This document shows, one piece after another, positions 54,933 through 61,531 of a stretch of DNA of 64,000 nt (position 1 is its first letter; each line of letters opens with the position of its first letter). The DNA comes from Nonomuraea candida. Lineage in GTDB: Bacteria; Actinomycetota; Actinomycetes; Streptosporangiales; Streptosporangiaceae. The translations under genes and the position numbers were made by a program. The stretch spans positions 110,703 to 174,702 of the forward strand of contig NZ_JOAG01000018.1 of NCBI RefSeq assembly GCF_000725485.1. Direction: 5' to 3'. The notes beneath the pieces were generated by a model. It was given only the letters and a program-made list of their open reading frames with translations, was not told the DNA's origin and made no database searches.

Positions 54933-55655
54933 ATGTTTTCACGATCATGGCCCTCCCGCGCGGCGCTCACCGCGGCCGCGACCCTCCTGGCCCTGGCTCC
55001 GGCCGCCGGCGCGGGCGCCGCGCCTCCTGCCGTCCCTCCCGTCCCTGTCGTCACCGCCGCGTCTCCCGCCGTCACCGCCGCCCCCGCCGGCCTCCCGCCC
55101 ACCCTGTCCGCCCCGGCGGCCTCCCTGCGACTCCGGCAGCTCGACGTCGCCGAGCCCCGCTCGATGGCCGGCTACAGCCGCGCCCGCTTCCCGCACTGGA
55201 CCCGGCTGGGCCACGGCTGCGACACCCGCGAGATCGTGCTGGCCCGCGACGGCGTGGACGTCAAGCAGGACGAGGACTGCCGCGCCATCTCCGGCACCTG
55301 GCACAGCGAGTATGACGGCAAGGAGTTCACCGACGCCTCCGCCCTGGACATCGACCACATGGTGCCGCTGGCCCAGGCGTGGCGCTCCGGCGCGAACGAG
55401 TGGAGCGACGCCCTGCGCAGGCAGTTCGCCAACGACCTGGACGGGCCGCAGCTCATCGCGGTCTCGGCCGCCTCGAACAGGTCGAAGGGCGACCAGTCCC
55501 CGGACCAGTGGAAGCCGCCGCTGCGCAGCTACTGGTGCACGTACAGCCGGGCCTGGATCGACGTCAAGTCCCGCTACGACCTCACCGTCACCGAGATCGA
55601 GCGGGACGCCCTGGCCGAGATGGTGGCGACCTGCTACGGGCAGGAGAACGGCTGA
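54933..55655 (+). CDS. Secreted HNH-type nuclease (DUF1524/GmrSD-like domain)
   Basis: The 240-residue protein has a Sec signal peptide (MFSRSWPSRAALTAAATLLALAPAAGAGA), an Ala/Pro/Val-rich linker to about residue 65, then a domain with CDTREIVLARDG, DIDHMVPLAQAWRSG and LIAVSAASNRSKGDQSPDQW, the HNH pattern of the DUF1524 group. Cysteines at CDTR, EDCR, YWCTY and TCYG could form disulphides. It is probably an extracellular or wall-associated nuclease for DNA scavenging. A perfect 17-bp palindrome precedes it, and a small gene follows directly after its stop. Confidence 0.88.
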   Translation: MFSRSWPSRAALTAAATLLALAPAAGAGAAPPAVPPVPVVTAASPAVTAAPAGLPPTLSAPAASLRLRQLDVAEPRSMAGYSRARFPHWTRLGHGCDTREIVLARDGVDVKQDEDCRAISGTWHSEYDGKEFTDASALDIDHMVPLAQAWRSGANEWSDALRRQFANDLDGPQLIAVSAASNRSKGDQSPDQWKPPLRSYWCTYSRAWIDVKSRYDLTVTEIERDALAEMVATCYGQENG

Positions 55656-55928
55656 ATGAGCGGGCAGACCCGCGAGAGCGACGTCGTCGCCGGTCCCGGC
55701 GGGGTGATGACCGAGGAGGTCGGCGTCATCACCGGTGAGGTGACCGTGCGGACGGAGACGTCCGGCGGCCGGGTCACGGTGCGCATCCAGTATTTGGACG
55801 CCGACGAGTGGTACGAGGTCGAGGGCAGCCCCCTGCGCGACCCCGGCCCGCACCTGCACCAGGAGATCGTCCAGGCCGTCATGCGCGGCCTGCCCGAGGG
55901 CCTGGCGGGCTTCGACCAGGCCCGCTGA
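55656..55928 (+). CDS. Small unknown protein, 90 residues
   Basis: ATG 55656 follows the HNH nuclease stop without a gap, so the genes are cotranscribed. The protein is acidic and predicted mostly beta: TVRTETSGGRVTVRIQYLDADEWYEVEGSPL, then HLHQEIVQAVMRGL. I know no family name. It carries no signal peptide, so if it is linked to the secreted nuclease it would act inside the cell, for example as a regulator or immunity-like partner. That is speculation from adjacency. Confidence 0.7.
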   Translation: MSGQTRESDVVAGPGGVMTEEVGVITGEVTVRTETSGGRVTVRIQYLDADEWYEVEGSPLRDPGPHLHQEIVQAVMRGLPEGLAGFDQAR

Positions 55929-56099
55929 GGAGCCCGTCAGGCGCGGTCTGCCGCGAGCCTGGCAGGTTTCCACCAGATCCGCTGACGGAGCCCGTCAGGC
56001 CCGGCGGCCCGGCGGGTCTCGACCCGGCCGACGACCCCCGCCTTGAGACGATCAAGGCGGGGTGCGGGCGAGGGCCGCCATCCCGGGTACGACCAGGTC

Positions 56100-56795
56100 A
56101 TGACGCACATCATCGACCGCGAAGCCGTGCAGGACCTGATCGCCACCCAGGAAGCCCAGCTCGTCGAGGTGCTGCCGGAGCGCGAATACTCCTGGGCGCA
56201 CCTGCCCAAGGCCGTCAACGTGCCGCTGGCCCGCATCGACGACGGCACGCTGGACGGCTCGCTGGACAAGGAGCGGCCGGTCATCGTCTACTGCCACGAC
56301 TGGCTGTGCGACCTGAGCCCGCGCGCCGCGCACCGGCTCCGGCGGCTGGGCCACCCGCGCGTGTACGACTACGGGGTCGGCAAGATGGACTGGCTCTCGG
56401 CCGACCTGCCCTACGACGGCCACGCCGCGCTGGTGTCGAAGAACCTGCGCAGAGACCCGGTGATCGCCACACTGGACGACCCGCTGGGCCCGCTCACCGA
56501 GCGCATCGTCGCCGACCCGGCCGGGATGGCGGTCGTGGTGGACGAGGACGACGTCGTGCAGGGCGTCATCGGCTCGCGCGAACTCAAGGGCGCCGACCTC
56601 GACGGCACCGCCGAGAGCGCCATGCGGGTCGGCGCCACCACCGTGCGGCCGAGCGAGGAGGTCGAGGCGCTGGTCCGGCGCATGGACCGGGCGAAGGTGG
56701 ACCACGTCGTGGTCACCCAGGCGGACGGGAGCCTGGTGGGCCTGTTCGGCCTCGGCGACGCCCGCCCGCCCGAGAACGACTCCGACCAGGGCTGA
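56100..56795 (+). CDS. Rhodanese-CBS domain fusion
   Basis: The 231-residue protein starts at ATG 56100. Residues 1-105 form a rhodanese-like domain (LVEVLPEREYSWAHLPKAVNVPLARI; VIVYCHDWLCDLSPRAA, with the probable active-site Cys and a second Cys five residues later). Residues 115-220 form a pair of CBS motifs (MAVVVDEDDVVQGVIGSRELK; VDHVVVTQADGSLVGLFGLGD). Rhodanese domains transfer sulfane sulfur, and CBS pairs bind adenine nucleotides. The fusion suggests nucleotide-regulated sulfur handling. It is followed by an 18-bp repeat array and a convergent HesB-like gene. Confidence 0.85.
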   Translation: MTHIIDREAVQDLIATQEAQLVEVLPEREYSWAHLPKAVNVPLARIDDGTLDGSLDKERPVIVYCHDWLCDLSPRAAHRLRRLGHPRVYDYGVGKMDWLSADLPYDGHAALVSKNLRRDPVIATLDDPLGPLTERIVADPAGMAVVVDEDDVVQGVIGSRELKGADLDGTAESAMRVGATTVRPSEEVEALVRRMDRAKVDHVVVTQADGSLVGLFGLGDARPPENDSDQG

Positions 56796-56811
56796 GACCC
56801 CGGCCAGGCTC

Positions 56812-56903
56812 GGACCCGCCGGTCGAGACGGGCCCGCCGGTCAAGACGAGTCCCCGGTCGAGACGGGTCCGCCGGCCGAGACGGATCGGTCCCCGGTCGA
56901 GAC
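56812..56903. repeat. About 18-bp tandem repeat, 5 units
   Basis: Imperfect units ending in GTCGAGAC or a close variant start at 56812, 56830, 56848, 56865 and 56883. The array fills the spacer between the convergent rhodanese-CBS and HesB-like genes. Confidence 0.75.
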
Positions 56904-56923
56904 GGGGCCGGTGGCCGGGGCGC

Positions 56924-57208
56924 TCAGGTCCGGCGGTCGAGGCGGAACGTGGGCTGCCCGGGCGTGCCGGGCTGAGCGTCCAGGGCCTTGTCGTCGAGGA
57001 TCGGCACCGCGTCCTCCGAGACGAACACGCGTACGTCCTCCTTCTCCACGACCTGGTCGCCGGCGTGCGGCGTGCTCGCCAGCGAGACCTCCAGAGTCCC
57101 CGCCTCGTCGGCCTTCGGGGAGATGCGCAGCCCCGCGTCGGCGGGCACGTCCTCGCCGACCATGAGATCGCGGATGGCGACGACGGCGTTGTCGGTCAGT
57201 GTCAGCAC
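56924..57208 (-). CDS. HesB/IscA-like protein lacking cysteines
   Basis: The 94-residue protein starts at GTG 57208 with AAGGAG eight bases upstream, which decides the start. It has the HesB/IscA fold pattern: LTLTDNAVVAIRDLM, GLRISPKADEAGTLEVSLA, VRVFVSEDAVPILDDKALDA. All three cluster-binding cysteines of A-type carriers are absent; there is no cysteine at all. It therefore probably does not carry an iron-sulfur cluster. Such cysteine-free versions occur in actinomycetes with unknown function. It is convergent with the rhodanese-CBS gene. Confidence 0.8.
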   Translation of the reverse strand: MLTLTDNAVVAIRDLMVGEDVPADAGLRISPKADEAGTLEVSLASTPHAGDQVVEKEDVRVFVSEDAVPILDDKALDAQPGTPGQPTFRLDRRT

Positions 57209-57382
57209 GGCCTTGCTCCTTGTCACATCGGGAAGGCGTTTGGACCTCCGCCTAACCCACGTCCACCGGCCCAAACACCGCCCCGAACACCGCCCCGGAC
57301 ACCGCCCCGAGCACCGGCCCCGAACCCGGCCGGGCGCGCCCCGGCCCGCATGCCCGAACGGGCGGGGGGTAGGCGCAGCGGC

Positions 57383-58044
57383 ATGGGGAAGACCGACGCA
57401 GCCGTGCTGGACGCCCTGCTCGACCGCTACGGCCGCACGTACGCCGCCGAGGCCGGCATCAAGCTGGCGGACCGGCCCAACCTCTCTACCAGCTCCTCGT
57501 CCTGGCCACCCTGCTCAGCGCCCGCATCTCGGCGGAGGTCGCGGTGGCCGCCGCCAGGGAGCTGTTCGCCGCCGGGTACGCCACCCCGCGGGCCATGCGC
57601 GCGGCGACCTGGCAGGACCGGGTGGACGCGCTGGGCCGCGGCCACTACCGCCGCTACGACGAGCGCACCGCCACCATGCTCGGCGACGGCGCCGCCCTCG
57701 CCATCGACCGCTGGAAGGGCGACCTGCGCCGCCTGCGCGACGAGGCCGAGGGGGACGCGCGGCGGATCGTGGCCCTGCTGACGGAGTTCCCCGGCATCGG
57801 CCCGACGGGCGCCGACATCTTCCTGCGCGAGGTCCAGGCCGTCTGGCCGCAGGTCGCGCCGCACCTGGACGAGAGGGTGCTCGACGGCGCGGGCAGGCTC
57901 GGGCTGCCGCGCCAGACCCGGCGGCTGGCGGAGCTGGCGCACTCGGGCGACGAGCTGGCCCGCCTGTCGGCGGCCCTGGTACGCGTCTCGCGCAGCAAGA
58001 AGTCCGCGGACGCGGTCAAGTCCGCCGCGGCACACCGGTCATGA
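57383..58044 (+). pseudogene. HhH-GPD-type DNA repair protein, frameshifted
   Basis: ATG 57383 opens a frame reading MGKTDAAVLDALLDRYG and KLADRPN, after which homology shifts to another frame at about 57481: PLYQLLVLATLLSARISAEVAVAAARELFAAGY, continuing to the stop at 58044. One missing C in the CCC expected at about 57481 would restore a 220-residue protein. The intact part shows the helix-hairpin-helix endonuclease III-like core (LLTEFPGIGPTGADIFLREVQAVWP). The gene could be a true frameshift mutant, or the base could be a sequencing error in a C-run. Without it, translation might still begin internally at GTG 57544. Confidence 0.75.
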
Positions 58045-58059
58045 TCGGGGAGGGGCTGT

Positions 58060-58071
58060 TAGGTTCGGCTC
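58060..58071 (+). promoter_or_regulatory. Apparent leaderless promoter of the enoyl-CoA hydratase
   Basis: TAGGTT at 58060-58065 is followed by six bases and ATG 58072, leaving no room for a ribosome site. Confidence 0.45.
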
Positions 58072-58845
58072 ATGGGTGAGTTTGTGAGCGTCGAGGTGGC
58101 CGACCAGATCGCCACGATCCGTCTTGACCGTCCGAAGATGAACGCCCTCAGCGGCCAGGTCCAGCAGGAGCTCGCCGAGGCGGCCGCGATCGTGGACGCC
58201 GACCCGCAGGTGCAGGCGGTGATCATCTACGGCGGGGAGCGGGTGTTCGCCGCGGGCGTGGACATCAAGGAGATGGCCGACATGTCCTACGCCGACATGG
58301 CGGCCCATTCCGGCGCCCTCCAGGCCTGCTTCACGGCGGTGGCGCGGATCGGCAAGCCGGTCATCGCGGCCATCACCGGCTACGCCCTGGGCGGCGGCTG
58401 CGAGCTGGCGCTCTGCGCCGACTTCAGGGTGGCGGGCGAGTCGGCCAAGGTCGGCCAGCCGGAGATCCTGCTCGGCCTCATCCCCGGCGCGGGCGGCACC
58501 CAGCGGCTGCCCCGCCTGATCGGCCCGGCGCGCGCCAAGGACCTCATCTTCACCGGCCGCCACGTCCCCGCCGCCGAGGCCCTGGCGATGGGCCTGGTGG
58601 ACCGGGTGGTGCCGGACGAGCAGGTCTACACGGCCGCGCTCGAATGGGCGGCCACGTTCGTGGGCGGCCCGGCGATCGCGCTGCGCGCCGCCAAGCAGGC
58701 CGTGGACCAGGGCCTGGAGACCGACCTCGACACCGGGCTGGAGATCGAGCGCCTGCAGTTCTCCGGGATGTTCGCCACCGAGGACGCCAAGATCGGCATG
58801 CGCGCGTTCACGGAGAAGGCCAAGCCCAAGTTCACCGGCCGCTGA
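58072..58845 (+). CDS. Enoyl-CoA hydratase/isomerase
   Basis: The 257-residue crotonase has the CoA-binding motif FAAGVDIKEM, the oxyanion-hole segment GYALGGGCELALCADFRVA and PEILLGLIPGAGGTQRLPRLIG with the catalytic glutamate. Family role: hydration of 2-enoyl-CoA in beta-oxidation. The second catalytic glutamate of classical hydratases falls in the CELALCAD segment. It appears to have its own leaderless promoter and no neighbour from the same pathway. The stop codon lies within the first unit of a 35-bp repeat array. Confidence 0.93.
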   Translation: MGEFVSVEVADQIATIRLDRPKMNALSGQVQQELAEAAAIVDADPQVQAVIIYGGERVFAAGVDIKEMADMSYADMAAHSGALQACFTAVARIGKPVIAAITGYALGGGCELALCADFRVAGESAKVGQPEILLGLIPGAGGTQRLPRLIGPARAKDLIFTGRHVPAAEALAMGLVDRVVPDEQVYTAALEWAATFVGGPAIALRAAKQAVDQGLETDLDTGLEIERLQFSGMFATEDAKIGMRAFTEKAKPKFTGR

Positions 58846-58959
58846 CCGCCGCCGGCCACGAAGCCGGGCCCTCCGCTGACCGCCGCCGGCCACGAAGGCC
58901 GGGCCCTGCGCTGACCGGCGTCGGGTGCGAGGGTCGGGCCCTGCGCTGACCGGTCCCGG
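58840..58959. repeat. 35-bp tandem repeat beginning at the hydratase stop
   Basis: Units start at 58840, 58874, 58909 and (partial) 58944, each opening CGCTGACC. The first TGA is the stop codon of the enoyl-CoA hydratase. Confidence 0.88.
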
Positions 58960-59076
58960 TCACCCGCGCCGCCAGGACGCGCCACGAGCCGCGCCCCCGC
59001 CGGGCATAACGAGAAGTCAACGCATTGCGTAAGGTTCGTCCTTACCGATGTTGGTTTACTACTATCGTGGCTTTTC

Positions 59077-59490
59077 ATGATGCGCGTCCTGGTCCCTGCC
59101 CGGCTCAGAAAGGCCGTACGCACGTGGTTCGACTCCCGATACATCTCGGTGGCTGATCACCGCCAGGACATCAGGGACGCGCTCTGGGAGGTGCAGACCC
59201 TGAGGCGCGAGGTGGCCACCCTCCAGGGCGAGGTGGAGCGGCTGCGCGCCGACCGCAGGGCCGCGGGCGCGAAGGCGGCCGACGTGACGCTCAAGGCCAA
59301 GGTCGACACGCTCAAGGTCCGGGCCGACGACGCCCACCGGCTGGCCCAGGAGACGGCCAGGGCCCTGGACGGGGTGCTGCAGAACGAGATCCTCGTCTGG
59401 CAGGCCATCGACGAGCTGCGCGCGGCGCGCACCGGCCCGCGCGACGCCGGCGAGCCGGACCGTCCACAGGAGCAGCGGCCGTGCGCGTGA
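59077..59490 (+). CDS. Coiled-coil protein, 137 residues
   Basis: The protein begins MMRVLVPARLRKAVRTWFDSRYISV and continues as a long heptad-type coiled coil from about residue 28 to 110 (LWEVQTLRREVATLQGEVERLRADR; TLKAKVDTLKVRADDAHRLAQE). The tail is hydrophilic. No membrane segment is seen. TACTAT at 59060-59065 is a likely -10, so the leader is very short. The gene overlaps the QueC-like gene by ten bases and is the first of four overlapping genes, so it may be a scaffold or oligomerisation partner for the enzymes. Family unknown. Confidence 0.75.
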   Translation: MMRVLVPARLRKAVRTWFDSRYISVADHRQDIRDALWEVQTLRREVATLQGEVERLRADRRAAGAKAADVTLKAKVDTLKVRADDAHRLAQETARALDGVLQNEILVWQAIDELRAARTGPRDAGEPDRPQEQRPCA

Positions 59491-60692
59491 CGTGGACGGC
59501 GGGGGCCCACCTGAGCTTCCGCCTCGACCCCGAGGACGAGATCACCGGCCAGGCGTCCGACGAATACCCGATCAAGCTGGCCATCAACTCCTGCTCCATC
59601 GGCGGCGTCCCCGGCGACGCCCACCCCGACCTGTACGCCGTGGCCGCCTGGACGATCGTGGCCCCGTGGACCAGGCGGCGGATCACGTACGACCGGGCCA
59701 TCTCCGCGGAGCTGGCGCAGGCCCTGCACGACGGCTGGGGCGTCGAGGCCGGCCCGGTCGGCGCGGAGCCGCGCAGGCCGGGGGCCAGGCTGGCGATCTC
59801 CTACAGCGGCGGCGCCGACTCGGCGGCCGCGGCCACGATCTTCCCGGAGGCCCCGTTCGTGCACTTCCGCCGGGTCGCCCACCCGCGCGTGCCGAACCGC
59901 TGGCCCCACTACCGCTCCGACGTGCTGGCCCGGCTGGCCGCCCAAACCGGCCGCGAGCTGAGCACCGTCACCTCCGACCTGGAGTACACCCTCGCCGAGC
60001 CCCGCCCCGGCTACCCCGAGCACCACGCGGTGGCGGCCGGCGCCCTGCTGCTGGCCGACCGGCTCGACCTCGGCGGCCTGGGCTTCGGCTACGAGCTGGG
60101 CTCGCGCTGGCTGGGCGGCGGGCGCTACCTGTGGCGCTTCACCCCCGACAACCCCATGTGGGCGCCGCACGGCAGGTGGGGCCGCCTGTTCGCGACCGCC
60201 GGCGTGCACATCGTGCTGCCCGTGGGCGGCGTGAGCGAGGCCGTGACCATGCGCCTGGCGCTGAGCTCCCCGCTCAGGGAGCAGGTCCGCTGGTGCCTGC
60301 GCGGCGCCGACGGGCCGTGCCGCGAGTGCGGCAAGTGCCTGTACAAGGAGCTGATCCAGGCCGCCGTGGAGCGCCGCCCGCTGGACACGCCGATCACCGC
60401 CGACCGCCCCGTGGCCCGCAAGTACCTCAAGAAGCCGCCGTACGGGGGCCAGGAGATGATCCAGTACGGCCTCGCGCGCGTCCCCGGGATCGAGAGCACG
60501 CTGTTCGCCCCGGCGCTCGACTACTTCGACGTCACGGAGGAGTCGACGAGCTGGCTGGACCACTGCTACCCGCCGGCCCTCGACGAGATCCCGGAGCGGT
60601 GGCGGGCGGAGGCGGCGGCGTTCGTCGAGGCGAACGTGGGCCTGATGACCGAGCCGGAGGTGCGCAAGGTGGAGACGTGGGGGACGGCGTGA
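59481..60692 (+). CDS. PP-loop ATPase with QueC-like zinc motif
   Basis: The 403-residue protein carries a PP-loop (SYSGGADSAAAATIF, SGGADS at 109-114), as in QueC and other ATP-pyrophosphatases that adenylate a carboxylate or amide. A QueC-like cysteine motif lies at C272, C280, C283 and C286 (CLRGADGPCRECGKC), probably binding zinc. The N-terminal 95 residues are extra to QueC, as are the last 110 (QYGLARVPG, DYFDVTEESTSWLDHCYP). No other queuosine or deazapurine genes are visible. It overlaps the coiled-coil gene by 10 bases and the peptidase gene by four, so a joint function is likely. The substrate is unknown; I suspect a peptide or amino-acid carboxylate. Confidence 0.8.
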   Translation: MRVTWTAGAHLSFRLDPEDEITGQASDEYPIKLAINSCSIGGVPGDAHPDLYAVAAWTIVAPWTRRRITYDRAISAELAQALHDGWGVEAGPVGAEPRRPGARLAISYSGGADSAAAATIFPEAPFVHFRRVAHPRVPNRWPHYRSDVLARLAAQTGRELSTVTSDLEYTLAEPRPGYPEHHAVAAGALLLADRLDLGGLGFGYELGSRWLGGGRYLWRFTPDNPMWAPHGRWGRLFATAGVHIVLPVGGVSEAVTMRLALSSPLREQVRWCLRGADGPCRECGKCLYKELIQAAVERRPLDTPITADRPVARKYLKKPPYGGQEMIQYGLARVPGIESTLFAPALDYFDVTEESTSWLDHCYPPALDEIPERWRAEAAAFVEANVGLMTEPEVRKVETWGTA

Positions 60693-61531
60693 AGGTCTAC
60701 CTGTCGGTGGACATGGAGGGCGTGACGGGGCTGACCGACCCCGAGGAGATGCACGCCGGCAAGCGCGGCTACGAACGCGGCTGCGAGCTGATGACCGCCG
60801 ACGCGAACGCCGCCATCGAGGGCGCCTTCGCGGCCGGGGCGCGCGGCGTGCTGGTCAACGACGCGCACGGCTCCACCAAGAACCTCCGCATCGACCTGCT
60901 CGACCCCCGGGCGAGCCTGATCAGGGGGCCGGGCAAGGCGCAGCGGATGGCCCACGGGCTGGACGGCTCGTTCGGGGCGGCGTGCTTCGTGGGCTACCAC
61001 GCCCGCGCCGGGGTGCCGCACGGGGTGCTCAACCACACGTGGATGGGCAAGGAGATCCAGAACGTCTACCTCAACGGCGAGGTGTGCGGCGAGACCCGGC
61101 TCGTCGCGGCGTGCGCCGGGTTCCACGGCGTGCCGGTGGTGCTGGTCACCGGGGACGAGGCCGTGGGGGAGGAGGCCCGCGAGCTGCTCGGGGACGTCGA
61201 GACGGTGGCCGTGAAGAAGGGCATCGACAAGTTCTCGGCCGAGCTGCTGCCGCCGGTCGTCGCCCAGGCCCGCATCCGTGAGGCGACGGCGCGCGCGCTG
61301 AGCCGGTTGAACGACTTCACACCTTACGTGGTGGAGGCGCCGTACACGCTCGGGGTGGAGTGGAACTCGACCGCCATCGCCGCCGCCGTGTCGCTGGTGC
61401 CGGGGGTCAAGGCGGCCGGGCCGCGCCACACGGAGTTCACCACCGGCGACTTCGCCCAGATCATGGCCCTGTTCGGCCTCTTCGCCACCATCGGCGGCCA
61501 GGTCGCCTGCGGCAGCGGCCCCTATGGCTGA
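60689..61531 (+). CDS. M55-family D-aminopeptidase (DppA-like)
   Basis: The 280-residue protein starts at GTG 60689 overlapping the previous stop (GTGA). Zinc ligands of DppA-type peptidases are all present: D8 and E10 in SVDMEG, H60 in NDAHGS, H104 in VGYHAR and E135 in EVCGET; H116 in NHTW is the probable nucleophile. DppA releases D-amino acids from D-Ala-D-Ala-type peptides. It has no signal peptide. In this operon it sits between an ATP-dependent activating enzyme and an exported amine oxidase, which suggests amino-acid or peptide turnover of an unusual substrate. Confidence 0.9.
   Translation: MKVYLSVDMEGVTGLTDPEEMHAGKRGYERGCELMTADANAAIEGAFAAGARGVLVNDAHGSTKNLRIDLLDPRASLIRGPGKAQRMAHGLDGSFGAACFVGYHARAGVPHGVLNHTWMGKEIQNVYLNGEVCGETRLVAACAGFHGVPVVLVTGDEAVGEEARELLGDVETVAVKKGIDKFSAELLPPVVAQARIREATARALSRLNDFTPYVVEAPYTLGVEWNSTAIAAAVSLVPGVKAAGPRHTEFTTGDFAQIMALFGLFATIGGQVACGSGPYG

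Noticed and set aside
59480..60692. Queuosine biosynthesis assignment for the PP-loop gene
   Set aside because: Length, extra domains and lack of queD/queE/folE-like neighbours argue against ordinary QueC.
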